Positions 15,043 to 23,683 of a stretch of DNA of 64,000 nucleotides are shown here, one piece after another. A program made the position numbers and the translations under genes. This stretch comes from Paractinoplanes maris (lineage in GTDB: Bacteria > Actinomycetota > Actinomycetes > Mycobacteriales > Micromonosporaceae). The stretch's first letter is position 1; every line of letters begins with the position of its first letter. The notes below the pieces were generated by a model. It made no database searches. It was not told the DNA's origin and was given only the letters and a program-made list of their open reading frames with translations. The stretch is from assembly GCF_023544465.1 (NCBI RefSeq), contig NZ_JALPVL010000001.1:434001-498000 (forward strand). Reading direction: 5' to 3'.

Positions 15043-16332
15043 TCAGGGGAGGGTGGCGAGGTGCGGCTTGACGGTGTTCGCGAAGCCGTTGCCGTTGGTG
15101 ACGTCCCAGTTGATCGACCAGGTCATCGCGCCCCGGATGCCCGGGTAGGTGGCCGGCGGCCGGAAGGAGCCGCAGTTGGTCGCCTTGGCCAGGCAGTCGA
15201 GCGCGTTGTTGACCACGGCCGGGGCCACGTAACCGCCGCCGGCGGCGCGGGTGCTGGCCGGCAGGCCGAGCGCGACCTGGTCGGGTCGCAGCCCACCCTG
15301 GGTCTGGATGCAGGCCAGCGCGGTCAGGAAGTTCACCGTGCCCTGGCTGTACGCGGCGTTGTTGTCGCAGCCGAGCATCGAGCCCGAGTTGTAGAACTGG
15401 GTGAACACCACGGTCAGGATGTCTTTGATGCTCAGCGCCAGCGCGAAGTAGGACGACTGCGGCGACTGCATGTCGATGGTCTGCGGGGCCATCGTGATGA
15501 TCAGATTGGCCCCGGCCTTGGCCCGCAGGCTGCGCAACGCCTGCGCCATGAAGGTGGCGTTGAGGCCGTTCTCCAGGTCGATGTCGACCCCGTCGAAGCC
15601 GTACGTGGTCATCAGGCGATACACCGAGTCGGCGAACGCCGTGGCGGCCGAGCTGCTGCTGACGCCGACCGTGCCCTTCTCACCGCCGACCGAGATGACG
15701 ACCTTCTTGCCGCGTGAGTGCAGGGTCGCGATGTCCGCCTTGAACTGCGCGTCGGTGTAGCCGCCGACCGCAGCGGCCAGGCCGGGGTCGAGGTTGAAGG
15801 TGACCGCTCCCGGCGTCGAGGTGGCGTCGGCGAAGGCGACCGCGATGAGGTCATAGTTGTTCGGGACCGCGGCGAGCTTCAGCGGGGCGGCGCCGTTGTC
15901 GAAGTTCTGCCAGTAGCCGGTCAGGAAGTGCTTGGGCAGCTGCCCGTTCGACGGCGGGGTCGTCGGCGGCGCGGTGGTGGTGGGCGGGGTCGTCGGCGGC
16001 GTGGTGGTGGCGGGCGGCGTGGTCGGCGGCGCGGTGGTGGCGGGAGGCGTGGCCGGCGGAGTGGTCGGCGGCGTCGTGCCGCACGCGCCGTCGCTCTTCC
16101 AGACGTCCCATTGTCCACTGTGGGTGGCCGGCGACTCGTTCTGTGTCCACCACTTGGCGCTGTAGTTGGTGCCGTTCTGCGAGGCGGTGTTGCCACCCAC
16201 GTAGACCTGCGAGGCGCTCCACGCCGGCGCGCAGGCCGCGGCGGCCGAGGCCGAGCCGGTGAAGTAGGTCGCCGCGCCACCCGCGACGAGTGCCGTGACG
16301 GTAGCCAGGATTACCGATCTGGAGCGCCTCAT
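15043..16332 (-). CDS. Secreted GH18 chitinase with N-terminal chitin-binding module
   Basis: From the ATG at 16332 (GGAGGGGAG upstream) the protein has 429 residues. A signal peptide runs to about 33, a CBM5/12 module covers 34-84, a long Pro-Thr-Ala linker covers 86-130, and a GH18 barrel follows. The intact motif FDGVDIDLEN has the catalytic Glu at 254. It should hydrolyse chitin outside the cell. It leads a two-gene unit with the GH18 gene downstream. A 12-bp palindrome lies 46 bp before the start and a terminator from the GH16 gene lies further upstream. Confidence 0.93.
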   Translation of the reverse strand: MRRSRSVILATVTALVAGGAATYFTGSASAAAACAPAWSASQVYVGGNTASQNGTNYSAKWWTQNESPATHSGQWDVWKSDGACGTTPPTTPPATPPATTAPPTTPPATTTPPTTPPTTTAPPTTPPSNGQLPKHFLTGYWQNFDNGAAPLKLAAVPNNYDLIAVAFADATSTPGAVTFNLDPGLAAAVGGYTDAQFKADIATLHSRGKKVVISVGGEKGTVGVSSSSAATAFADSVYRLMTTYGFDGVDIDLENGLNATFMAQALRSLRAKAGANLIITMAPQTIDMQSPQSSYFALALSIKDILTVVFTQFYNSGSMLGCDNNAAYSQGTVNFLTALACIQTQGGLRPDQVALGLPASTRAAGGGYVAPAVVNNALDCLAKATNCGSFRPPATYPGIRGAMTWSINWDVTNGNGFANTVKPHLATLP

Positions 16333-16378
16333 GGCTCTCCCCTCCACCCGAACCCAATGAGATGTATCAATCATTAGG

Positions 16379-16390
16379 ACTGTTAACAGT
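16379..16390. promoter_or_regulatory. Palindrome in the chitinase promoter region
   Basis: ACTGTTAACAGT is a perfect 12-bp palindrome 46 bp upstream of the chitinase ATG at 16332. The half-site ACTGTTAA recurs at 35310-35317, before the third GH18 gene. It may be a shared operator, but this is a two-site argument only. Confidence 0.35.
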
Positions 16391-16401
16391 AAAAGTCCAG
16401 A

Positions 16402-16436
16402 GGGCCGGACCTTAAACATCCTTAAAGGTCCGGCCC
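16402..16436 (-). terminator. Hairpin after the GH16 gene
   Basis: GGGCCGGACCTT pairs perfectly with AAGGTCCGGCCC (12 bp) around an 11-base AT-rich loop, 17 bp past the GH16 stop. On the minus strand it is followed within 12 bases by a short T run, fitting an intrinsic terminator. Confidence 0.7.
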
Positions 16437-16453
16437 CCGGGTCCCGGGTCGAG

Positions 16454-17845
16454 TCAGCGACGGAACTGGATCCAGTTGACGTTGGCGAAGTCCGCCGGCT
16501 GACCGCTGGCGAAGGTCAGGAAGACGGTGTGGGTGCCGGTCACGTTCGACACGTTGCCGGGAATCGACTGCCAGTTCTGCCAGCCACCGGTGCTGCCGAA
16601 CGCGAAGCTGCCGATCGGCGCGCTGGTGCGGCTGTCGACGCGTACCTCGATGAGGCCACTGACCCCGGAGCCGGCGCCCGAAGCGACCCGGGCGACGAAG
16701 TCGCGCACGCCGCCCGTACCGAAGTTGACGTTGTTGAATTGCAGCCAGTCGCCGTTACCGATGTAGCCGACGTCCTGGCCACCCTCGGAACACGCCTCGA
16801 CCTGCACGCCGGCCGACGAGTTGAACGACTCGGCCTCGATCCGCGAGAAGGCGTCCCGCGTGCCGCCCGGCGGCGTGGTGGTGGGCGGCGTGGTGGTCGG
16901 CGGCGGCGTGGTGCTGCCGCCGCCCCCGCCCTGCCAGACGGCCACGTAGTCGACGAGCATCGGGACGCCGGGCTGGGTGGCCGCGGTCGGGCCGCCGCCG
17001 AAGGCCGCCGGGAACCCGCCACCGATGGCCACGTTGAGGATCACGAACATGCCGTGGTGGGTGGCGTTGTTCCAGGTGGTGGCGTCGACCGCGGTCGAGC
17101 TGAGCGTGAAGTAGTTGTTGCCGTCCAGATACCACCGCAGCTGCTCGGGCGACGTGCTGCGGTCGTACTCGATCGCGTACGTGTGGAAGCCGGTCTTGCA
17201 ACCACTGCAGGCCCGCTCACCGCTGCCGATGCCGGTGGTCTCGTTGCAAGGCCCGCCCGGGTTGGTGCCGCAGTGCAGGGCGGCGAACACCGATTCACGG
17301 CCGTTGATGTTCTCCATGATGTCCCACTCGCCGATGCTCGGCCAGTTCGTCGCGCCGACCGGGCGGGCGGCCGCACCGAGGGCCCAGAACGCCGGCCAGT
17401 AACCGGCGGCGGCCGCCCCGCTGACGTTGGGCTGCTGGATCCGCGCCTCGATGCGCACCTTGCCGCCGGCGGGCGCGGCGAAGTCGGTGCGCTGGGTCTC
17501 GACCCGGCCCGAGGTCCAGTTGCCGGCCGAGTCGCGCAGCGGCTTGATCACCAGGTTGCCGCCGCCGTCCTGGTAGACGTTGCTGGTCGAATCGGTCATG
17601 TACTCGACCTCGCCGGTGCCCCAGTTCGACGCGCCGCCGGGGTAGCCGTGTCCGATGTCGTAGAGCCAGTTCGACCGGTTCAGCCCGGTTCCGGCGCCGC
17701 CGGTGAAGTCGTCGCTGAAGACCAGCGACATGCCGGGCGGGGCACTCGGAACGGCTGCGTTAGCGTTAACAGCGAAGAGAGTAGTGGCCGTGACTGCGAG
17801 CATGGCGGCCGCCGCCGCAAATGCTCCGCGTATCCGTCGAGACAT
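16454..17845 (-). CDS. Secreted GH16 beta-1,3-glucanase with CBM6
   Basis: The 463-residue protein has a signal peptide to about residue 30 and a GH16 domain at about 38-310. The catalytic motif is EWDIME, giving Glu173 as nucleophile, Asp175, and Glu178 as acid/base. A Thr-Pro linker and a C-terminal CBM6 (SRIEAESF to the end) follow. The pattern is that of laminarinase-type endo-1,3-beta-glucanases that attack fungal or algal walls. The ATG at 17845 was chosen over a much longer antisense frame because it begins the signal peptide. A LacI-family palindrome lies 23 bp upstream. Confidence 0.93.
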   Translation of the reverse strand: MSRRIRGAFAAAAAMLAVTATTLFAVNANAAVPSAPPGMSLVFSDDFTGGAGTGLNRSNWLYDIGHGYPGGASNWGTGEVEYMTDSTSNVYQDGGGNLVIKPLRDSAGNWTSGRVETQRTDFAAPAGGKVRIEARIQQPNVSGAAAAGYWPAFWALGAAARPVGATNWPSIGEWDIMENINGRESVFAALHCGTNPGGPCNETTGIGSGERACSGCKTGFHTYAIEYDRSTSPEQLRWYLDGNNYFTLSSTAVDATTWNNATHHGMFVILNVAIGGGFPAAFGGGPTAATQPGVPMLVDYVAVWQGGGGGSTTPPPTTTPPTTTPPGGTRDAFSRIEAESFNSSAGVQVEACSEGGQDVGYIGNGDWLQFNNVNFGTGGVRDFVARVASGAGSGVSGLIEVRVDSRTSAPIGSFAFGSTGGWQNWQSIPGNVSNVTGTHTVFLTFASGQPADFANVNWIQFRR

Positions 17846-17868
17846 TGTGCGCCTTCCTTCGGGGGTAG

Positions 17869-17884
17869 GTGAGAGCGCTCTCAC
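17869..17884. promoter_or_regulatory. CelR/CebR-like operator before the GH16 gene
   Basis: GTGAGAGCGCTCTCAC is a perfect 16-bp palindrome. It shares the GAGCGCTC core with the CelR/CebR sites that control cellulase and cellobiose genes in Thermobifida and Streptomyces. Its location just before the glucanase suggests repression lifted by beta-glucan oligosaccharides. Confidence 0.7.
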
Positions 17885-17896
17885 GGATTTCACGCT

Positions 17897-17918
17897 TGTT
17901 GACAACTCGCTGTCAACA
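17897..17918. promoter_or_regulatory. Inverted repeat containing -35-like boxes on both strands
   Basis: TGTTGACA and TGTCAACA flank six bases and form a perfect 8-bp inverted repeat between the divergent GH16 and ligase genes. Each arm contains TTGACA, a possible -35 box for either direction. It could also bind a regulator. Confidence 0.4.
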
Positions 17919-17986
17919 TGGACAGCCATCAATTGCCCGTCCATACCAGCAGTTTCCGTGCGGCAACTACCGGGTAAGGCGCGCGC

Positions 17987-19150
17987 ATGGACACCGCGGA
18001 CTCGACGACCATTGACCCGGAACTGGCCCGGAGGGCCGAGTCGAACGATCTGCTCACCCTCGGCGTCGAGGAGGAATACCTGCTGGTCGACGCGGTGGAG
18101 CCGCGCGCTGTGGAGTCCGTCGAGGAGGTCTTCGACCACATCCCGGCCGAGATGCGCGAGGTCGTCCAGCACGAGTTGATGCGCAGCCAGATCGAGGTGG
18201 CCAGCCCGCCCCAGCTGGAGCTGGCCGCGCTGGCCGAGGCGCTGAGCGGGCTCCGCGCGACAGTGGCCGAGGCGGCCGAGGCGGCCGGGGCGCGTCTGAT
18301 CGCGATGGGCACCGGGCCGGCCGCCGGGCCGCAGATCCGGTTCGTCGACAAGCCGCGCTACCACCGCATGCGGGAGCGCTTCGGCGACCTCTCCCCCGGC
18401 CCGGGCATGTGCGGCACCCACGTGCACGTCAGCGTGCCGGACGACGAGACCGGCGTGCAGGTCCTCAACCACCTGCGGCCCTGGCTGCCGATCTTCCACG
18501 CGGCCACGACCAACTCGCCGCTGGCCGTCGGGCGCGACACCGGCTACGCCAGCTGGCGATCGCTGCTCTGGGAGCGCTGGCCCACCGTGGGGCCCACGCC
18601 CTATCTGCGGTCCTTCGACGAATACCAGACGCTGATCGCCGACCTCGAGGCGAGCGGCGCGATGCTCGACGAGGGAATGCTCTACTGGTACGCCCGGCTC
18701 TCGGCCAACTACCCCACCGTCGAGCTGCGGATGGGCGACGTGATGCCGACCGCCGACGACGCGGTGCTGATGGCCGCGCTGGCCCGGGCTCTGGTCGCCA
18801 CCCTGCTGGGCGAGATCGGGGAGGGCAAGCCGGCCCCCGACGTGCCGCACCCGCTGCTGATGGCCGCGCACTGGCGGGCCGCGCACGACGGTCTCGAGGG
18901 CGTCAACATCGACATGGCCACCCGCGAGCCGCGTCCGGCCTGGCGGCTGATGCGCCAGCTCTTCGACTACGTGCGGCCCGAGCTCGAGCGGCACGGCGAC
19001 CTCGAGATGGCCACCACGCTGATGGGCCGGCTGCGGGCGCACGGCACCGGGGCCGCGCGGCAGCGGGCGATCCTGGCCCAGGGTGGCTCGGTCTCCGACG
19101 TGGTCGACCGTTTCGCTCAGCTCACTCGCGGCGGGCCGGCGGAAAAGTAG
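17987..19150 (+). CDS. Glutamate-cysteine ligase family protein (YbdK-type carboxylate-amine ligase)
   Basis: The 387-residue protein belongs to the GCS2 group. It starts with TLGVEEEYLLVD near 24-35, has the CGTHVHVSVP segment near 142-151 with metal-binding His, and the ANYPTVELRMGDV motif. These enzymes make a gamma-glutamyl or similar amide bond with ATP; YbdK has only weak glutamate-cysteine ligase activity in vitro. Actinobacteria use related enzymes in ergothioneine and other pathways, but no ergothioneine gene lies nearby. The next gene starts 11 bp downstream, suggesting an operon with a thiol-linked flavoprotein. Confidence 0.9.
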   Translation: MDTADSTTIDPELARRAESNDLLTLGVEEEYLLVDAVEPRAVESVEEVFDHIPAEMREVVQHELMRSQIEVASPPQLELAALAEALSGLRATVAEAAEAAGARLIAMGTGPAAGPQIRFVDKPRYHRMRERFGDLSPGPGMCGTHVHVSVPDDETGVQVLNHLRPWLPIFHAATTNSPLAVGRDTGYASWRSLLWERWPTVGPTPYLRSFDEYQTLIADLEASGAMLDEGMLYWYARLSANYPTVELRMGDVMPTADDAVLMAALARALVATLLGEIGEGKPAPDVPHPLLMAAHWRAAHDGLEGVNIDMATREPRPAWRLMRQLFDYVRPELERHGDLEMATTLMGRLRAHGTGAARQRAILAQGGSVSDVVDRFAQLTRGGPAEK

Positions 19151-19160
19151 GCTGGGAGCC

Positions 19161-20531
19161 GTGAAGCTGGTGGTCATCGGCGGTGACGCCGCCGGGATGT
19201 CGGCCGCCTCCCAGGCCCGCAAGCGCCTCGGCCAGGGCGAGCTGGACATCGTCGTGTTCGAGCGGGGCGACTTCACGTCGTACTCGGCCTGTGGCATTCC
19301 CTACTGGATCGGCGGCACCGTCGAGGACCGGGACGCACTCGTCGCCCGAACTCCCGAGGAGCACCGCAAGGCCGGCATCGACGTGCGGCTGCGCCACGAG
19401 GTGGTCGGCATCGACCTCGACCGCCGCGAGGTGCTGGCCCACGACCTCGACGGCGGTGGCGAGGTGCGCGAGCCGTTCGACCACCTCGTCTACGCCACCG
19501 GTGCGGTCCCGTTCATGCCGGAGTGGGCGCGGGTCCGCGACGAGGGTGTCTTCGGCGTGCAGACGCTCGGTGACGGCGAGGCCATCCACGCCTGGCTCGA
19601 CCGTGCGCCCGAGCCCCGCACCGCGGTGGTGATCGGCGGCGGCTACATCGGCGTCGAGATGGCCGAGGCGATGGTGCACCGCGGGCTGCGGGTCACCTTG
19701 CTCGAGAAGTCGCCCCAGCCGATGGGCAAGACCGTCGACCCCGACATGGGCGCGCTGGTGCTGCGGGCCATGCGGGGCATGGACATCGAGGTCGTCACCG
19801 ACGCGCACGTCGAGCGCCTGGAGACCGCGAACGGCCGGGTGCGGGCGGTGGTCACCCCGCGCGGTGTGGTGCCGGCTGACATCGTGGTGCTGGGTCTGGG
19901 CGTACGCCCGAACACCGCGCTCGCCCGGGAGGCCGGCCTGCCCGTGGGCCCGACCGGCGGCGTCCGCACCGATCTGCGCATGCGGGTCGAGGGGCTGGAG
20001 GGCATTTGGGCGGCCGGTGACTGTGTCGAGACGCGTCACCTGCTCACCGGGCAGCCGGTGCACGTGCCGCTCGGCACCCACGCCAACAAGCAGGGCCGGG
20101 TGGCCGGCATCAACATCGGCGGCGGTTACGCCACGTTCCCCGGCGTGATCGGCACCGCGGTCACCAAGGTCTGCGACCTCGAGGTGGCCCGCACGGGGCT
20201 CACCTCCCAGGAGGCCCGGCTGGCCGGCTACTCCTTCGTGACGGCCACGGTGGACTCGACGAGCCGGGCCGGCTATTACCCCGGTGCCGAGCTCATGACG
20301 GTCAAGCTGATCGCCGAGCGCCGCACCGGCCTGCTGCTCGGGGCCCAGATCGTGGGCCGGGCCGAGGCGGCCAAGCGGATCGACGCCCTCGCCGTGGCCG
20401 CCTGGAACAAGATGACGGTCGAGGAGATGACGGCACTCGACCTCAGTTACGCGCCGCCGTTCGCCCCGGTGTGGGATCCGGTCCTGATCGCTGCCCGAAA
20501 GGCCACCGAGGCGGTACACGCCAGCCTTTGA
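19161..20531 (+). CDS. FAD/NAD(P)-dependent oxidoreductase, CoA-disulfide reductase-like
   Basis: From the GTG at 19161 (GGGAG upstream) the protein has 456 residues. It has an N-terminal FAD site (VVIGGDAAGM), the single redox cysteine in SYSACGIPY (Cys44), an NAD(P) Rossmann site (VVIGGGYIGVEMAE), the second FAD motif WAAGDC, and a dimerisation domain. The single Cys in this position is typical of CoA-disulfide reductases and NADH oxidases of this group. It probably reduces a low-molecular disulfide or polysulfide. It follows a YbdK-type ligase, which fits a small-thiol role but does not prove one. Confidence 0.92.
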   Translation: MKLVVIGGDAAGMSAASQARKRLGQGELDIVVFERGDFTSYSACGIPYWIGGTVEDRDALVARTPEEHRKAGIDVRLRHEVVGIDLDRREVLAHDLDGGGEVREPFDHLVYATGAVPFMPEWARVRDEGVFGVQTLGDGEAIHAWLDRAPEPRTAVVIGGGYIGVEMAEAMVHRGLRVTLLEKSPQPMGKTVDPDMGALVLRAMRGMDIEVVTDAHVERLETANGRVRAVVTPRGVVPADIVVLGLGVRPNTALAREAGLPVGPTGGVRTDLRMRVEGLEGIWAAGDCVETRHLLTGQPVHVPLGTHANKQGRVAGINIGGGYATFPGVIGTAVTKVCDLEVARTGLTSQEARLAGYSFVTATVDSTSRAGYYPGAELMTVKLIAERRTGLLLGAQIVGRAEAAKRIDALAVAAWNKMTVEEMTALDLSYAPPFAPVWDPVLIAARKATEAVHASL

Positions 20532-20539
20532 CCGTATTT

Positions 20540-20599
20540 GTGGTTTCGAGGTGACAGAGCGCTGCCAGCGACTATCGCTCTGAGTAGCTCGACAACCAC
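20540..20599. other. Nested hairpin between the flavoprotein and deacetylase genes
   Basis: GTGGTT near 20540 pairs with AACCAC near 20594, and the adjacent CGAG pairs with CTCG. Inside these, AGAGCG (20556-20561) pairs with CGCTCT (20576-20581). The structure lies 8 bp after the flavoprotein stop and 45 bp before the deacetylase start. It may be a terminator or a leader structure. Confidence 0.45.
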
Positions 20600-20644
20600 C
20601 ATTTCGGTCTCGCGCACGATCATGGGGCACGGTAGGCATGCAGG

Positions 20645-21994
20645 ATGTCGCCGCAATCGCCCCGTATTCCGACGCAGGGTCATGCTTCGGCGATCACCTC
20701 CAGCGGACGGCACCGCCGGCCCGAGTCGCTGGCCGACGTCAGTGTGCGCAGCGGGCCGCGGGTCGCGATGACTTCGCTCGCAGACACCCCGCTCGCCGAC
20801 ACGCCCCTCCCGGCGCCCCGCTCGGCCCGTCACTCGCGTCCGGCCCGCGGCGGCCGGCACGCCGCCGTCCGCCCGCCCGCGGGCCGCCCACCGGCCACCG
20901 GCACCCATCGCGCGCCGGGCACGCTGCCGATCGAGTCGTGGCTGCTCATGGGCAAGACCCGGCAGGGCGCGCTGCTGGCCTCGCTGGTCGCGATCGGCAT
21001 CGTGCTGCTGGCCATGCCGGCCGAGCAGCGCCGCGACGGCTTCGACGCGGTGAACGCAGCCGCGCAGGCGGTCGCGGGCGTCCAGACCGAGGCGCCCCGC
21101 CGCGCGGCCCCGCCTCCGGCGTCCAAGGACGACGAGGACGACGAGGCGGCGGCGACCCCGGCCGGCGACAAGGCGCCGGAGAAGGCTGAGCCGGCCCCGG
21201 CCAAGCCCGCGGCCTCGCCGTCGGCCCCCGCGGCCGAGGCGACCGAAGCCGCGCGCAAGGACCAGCCCGGCGCCGGGCCCGGCAAGTCGCTTCGCACCAC
21301 GGGCAGCGAGGTGGTCGCGCTGACCTTCGACGACGGTCCCGACCCGGTGCAGACGCCGAAGATCCTCGACCTGCTCGAGGAGTACCAGGTGAAGGCCACG
21401 TTCTGCCTGGTCGGCGCGCAGGTGGTGCGGCACCCCGACATCGTCCGCCAGATCGTCGCGGCCGGGCACACGCTCTGCAACCACACGTGGGACCACAGCC
21501 TGACGATCGGTAAGGACGAGCCGGCCGAGATCAAGGCCGACCTGGACCGGACGAACGCGGCGATCCTGACCGCGGTGCCGACCGCGAAGATCCCGTTCTT
21601 CCGGGCGCCGGGTGGCAACTTCACCGAGCGCCTGGTCGGGGTGGCCGGCGGCTCCGGGATGACCTCGCTCTATTGGCAGGTCGACCCGCGCGACTGGGAA
21701 CACCCCGAGAAGGAGACCGAGCCGCAGCACATCGCTCGGGTCATCAAGGACGTGCGCGACCAGGTGCGACCGGGCTCGATCGTGCTGTCGCACGACTTCA
21801 ACCAGCCCGCCACCATCGTCGCGTACGAGAAGCTCCTGCCCTGGCTGACCGAGAACTTCACGCTGGGCATCCCGGCCGAGGAACCGGCCGACCGGCCCGT
21901 CACCCCGCCGGCCGCGGAGCCCACGCCGACCGACACACCGGCGCCGGACGCCGTCGACCCGGCGGCGACGGTCAAGCCGCCGGCTGACAGCTAG
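20645..21994 (+). CDS. Membrane-anchored polysaccharide deacetylase (NodB family, CE4)
   Basis: The 449-residue protein has about 105 cytoplasmic residues rich in Arg, Pro and His, one transmembrane segment (107-125), an acidic and Ala-Pro linker, and a NodB domain from about 222 to 415. Metal-binding and catalytic residues are visible: Asp229-Asp230 in TFDDGPDP, His280 and His284 in NHTWDH, and FRAPGG. It should remove acetyl groups from peptidoglycan or chitin oligosaccharides outside the membrane. The long N-terminus makes the start uncertain; Met42 is an alternative. The last 23 bp overlap the convergent nei gene. Confidence 0.9.
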   Translation: MSPQSPRIPTQGHASAITSSGRHRRPESLADVSVRSGPRVAMTSLADTPLADTPLPAPRSARHSRPARGGRHAAVRPPAGRPPATGTHRAPGTLPIESWLLMGKTRQGALLASLVAIGIVLLAMPAEQRRDGFDAVNAAAQAVAGVQTEAPRRAAPPPASKDDEDDEAAATPAGDKAPEKAEPAPAKPAASPSAPAAEATEAARKDQPGAGPGKSLRTTGSEVVALTFDDGPDPVQTPKILDLLEEYQVKATFCLVGAQVVRHPDIVRQIVAAGHTLCNHTWDHSLTIGKDEPAEIKADLDRTNAAILTAVPTAKIPFFRAPGGNFTERLVGVAGGSGMTSLYWQVDPRDWEHPEKETEPQHIARVIKDVRDQVRPGSIVLSHDFNQPATIVAYEKLLPWLTENFTLGIPAEEPADRPVTPPAAEPTPTDTPAPDAVDPAATVKPPADS

Positions 21995-22784
21995 GGCACC
22001 AGTAGAGGTTGCGCCCGGCCATCGGACCCCGGGCCACCTCGGTGCCGCAGACCAGGCACGGCTGCCCCGGCCGGCGATAGACGTAGACCTCGCCGCCGTG
22101 CCGGTCGACGCGCGGCGCCCGCCGCATCGCCTCGGGCGTGTGCCGCGTGTGCACGGTGTCGATGCGGCCGCGCACCACGCCCTCCTTCATCAGCGCGCGC
22201 AGATCGGTCCAGAGCTCGTCCCAGCAGTCCGCGCTGATCGACCGCCCCGGCGTGCCCGGCGCGAGACCGGCCCGGAAGAGCACTTCGTTGGCATAGATGA
22301 GCCCGCATCCGGCCACGATCGACTGATCGAGCAGCAGCGCGAAGATCGCCTTGGTGCTCGCCCGCACCCGCTCCCCGGCCCACCGGCTGTCCGCGTCGTC
22401 GCGCAGCGGATCGGCCCCCAGCCGGTCGCGCAGCAGCTGTGCCTGAGCCGGGTCGAACACCTCGCAGGCGGTGGGCCCGCGCAGGTCGAGCCAGTGCGCG
22501 TCGCCGACCAGGCGCATCCGCACCTGCCCGATCGGCTCGGGCACCGGCACCAGCCCGTCGGTGAACTTGCCGTACAGCCCGAGATGGACGTGCACGCTGA
22601 GGTCGCCCTCATAGAGATGGAACAGATGCTTCCCGTACGCCTCGGTGTCGACCAGCCGCCGCCCGTCCACCGTGGCGGCGCCGCCCGCGAAGCGCCCCTG
22701 AGGGCTGCCGACCCGCAGAACCTGCCCCGCGAAGAGCTCCCGATGCCGAACCGCAAGCCGATGAATGGTGTGTCCCTCTGGCAC
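21972..22784 (-). CDS. nei: Endonuclease VIII / formamidopyrimidine-DNA glycosylase family (Nei-type)
   Basis: The 270-residue base-excision enzyme removes oxidised pyrimidines or purines and cuts the abasic site. The start is set by chemistry: the nucleophile must be the proline right after the initiator, so translation begins at the GTG at 22784 giving (M)PEGHTIHR. The following Glu and a helix-two-turn-helix (IVAGCGLIYANEVLFRAGL) are present, as is a C-terminal zinc finger with CLVCG and WCPSC. Absence of the lesion-recognition loop typical of MutM favours Nei2 of actinobacteria. It converges on the deacetylase gene. Confidence 0.92.
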   Translation of the reverse strand: MPEGHTIHRLAVRHRELFAGQVLRVGSPQGRFAGGAATVDGRRLVDTEAYGKHLFHLYEGDLSVHVHLGLYGKFTDGLVPVPEPIGQVRMRLVGDAHWLDLRGPTACEVFDPAQAQLLRDRLGADPLRDDADSRWAGERVRASTKAIFALLLDQSIVAGCGLIYANEVLFRAGLAPGTPGRSISADCWDELWTDLRALMKEGVVRGRIDTVHTRHTPEAMRRAPRVDRHGGEVYVYRRPGQPCLVCGTEVARGPMAGRNLYWCPSCQPAA

Positions 22785-22880
22785 GGTGAGCAACGGTACC
22801 CAGCCATCGAAGGATCCACGCCATCCCAGCGGGTGAGCGGCTCGGACATCTCGCTCGGCCGAAGCGCGTCACTTCTGGCG

Positions 22881-23444
22881 TCAGAGCGGGTTGGCCCGTC
22901 CTCCGGGCAGGACGCCGCAGATCCGGCAGGCCCGGAGCGGTCGGCGGTCCTCGTCGCCGCAGACCAGGCACCGTCCGGCCGGGTCGATCTCCTCGGCACC
23001 CGCATCGAGCACCCGGCCCACCACGACGGGGAGCGGCTCAACCGGATGCTTGTCCGGATCGGGACAGTAGGCGATGGCGTGGCAACCCCACGAATCCCAC
23101 GGGTGCGACGTCGCCGGAACGCGTCGCCGGCCTTCGCGCTTCTGCCGGCGCCGCTGGGCAGCGAAGGCGACTGCCCTCGGCAGCACCAGAGCGCGGGCCG
23201 TCTCGAGTTCGTCGAGGGCACGATCCAGCGAGGAGGGATCAGCCTCGATGCGCCTCGGGATGCGGTGGGCGGTAGCCAAGTGATGCCAGGTGGCGGGGAA
23301 ACCGTAGGGCGCGAAGTCGTGGAGGCAGTTCCGCAGACTCACCCGGCGCCGGCGGGGATCGAGGGTCTCGTCACGAACCCGGCGAGCGTGCGCGGGGAAG
23401 CTGGTCACCCCGGCATGATCACAGAGCCGGCGCCCGCCGCCCAT
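22881..23444 (-). CDS. Hypothetical protein with C-terminal zinc-ribbon-like motif
   Basis: The 187-residue protein is rich in Arg and His. Near the C-terminus CLVCG and CRICG give two CxxC knuckles, a likely zinc ribbon. The middle part contains WHHLATAHRIPRRIE and a basic helix. No catalytic motif is recognised. The start is uncertain: ATG at 23444 or GTG at 23408, neither with a clear ribosome site. It lies 96 bp upstream of nei on the same strand and may be co-transcribed, so a nucleic-acid role is possible but unproved. Confidence 0.65.
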   Translation of the reverse strand: MGGGRRLCDHAGVTSFPAHARRVRDETLDPRRRRVSLRNCLHDFAPYGFPATWHHLATAHRIPRRIEADPSSLDRALDELETARALVLPRAVAFAAQRRRQKREGRRRVPATSHPWDSWGCHAIAYCPDPDKHPVEPLPVVVGRVLDAGAEEIDPAGRCLVCGDEDRRPLRACRICGVLPGGRANPL

Positions 23445-23683
23445 CGAGTTTGCGCCGGCCGGCGCCCGCGCCTGCGGCAGGCCGGCGAAGGCCGACGGCG
23501 CGGCGACGCTTGGGCGGGCCGGGCCCGGGCACGAGGATGGAGCAGGACAGGGTGCGGTTCCGCCGTGAGCGGATTCGCCCTCAGGGGAATCGCTGGGAGC
23601 TGCGGGCTCGCCTGGGGAGACTGGGGTACGTCGAATGGCCGGTCGGGTGACAGGTCCCGCGGCGGATGCGAGAGGGTGTTGTC

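Noticed and set aside
17846..19297. Extension of the GH16 frame far upstream, antisense to the YbdK-type ligase
   Set aside because: The signal peptide begins at the ATG at 17845 and the operator and promoter lie upstream of it; the extension is a GC-driven shadow.
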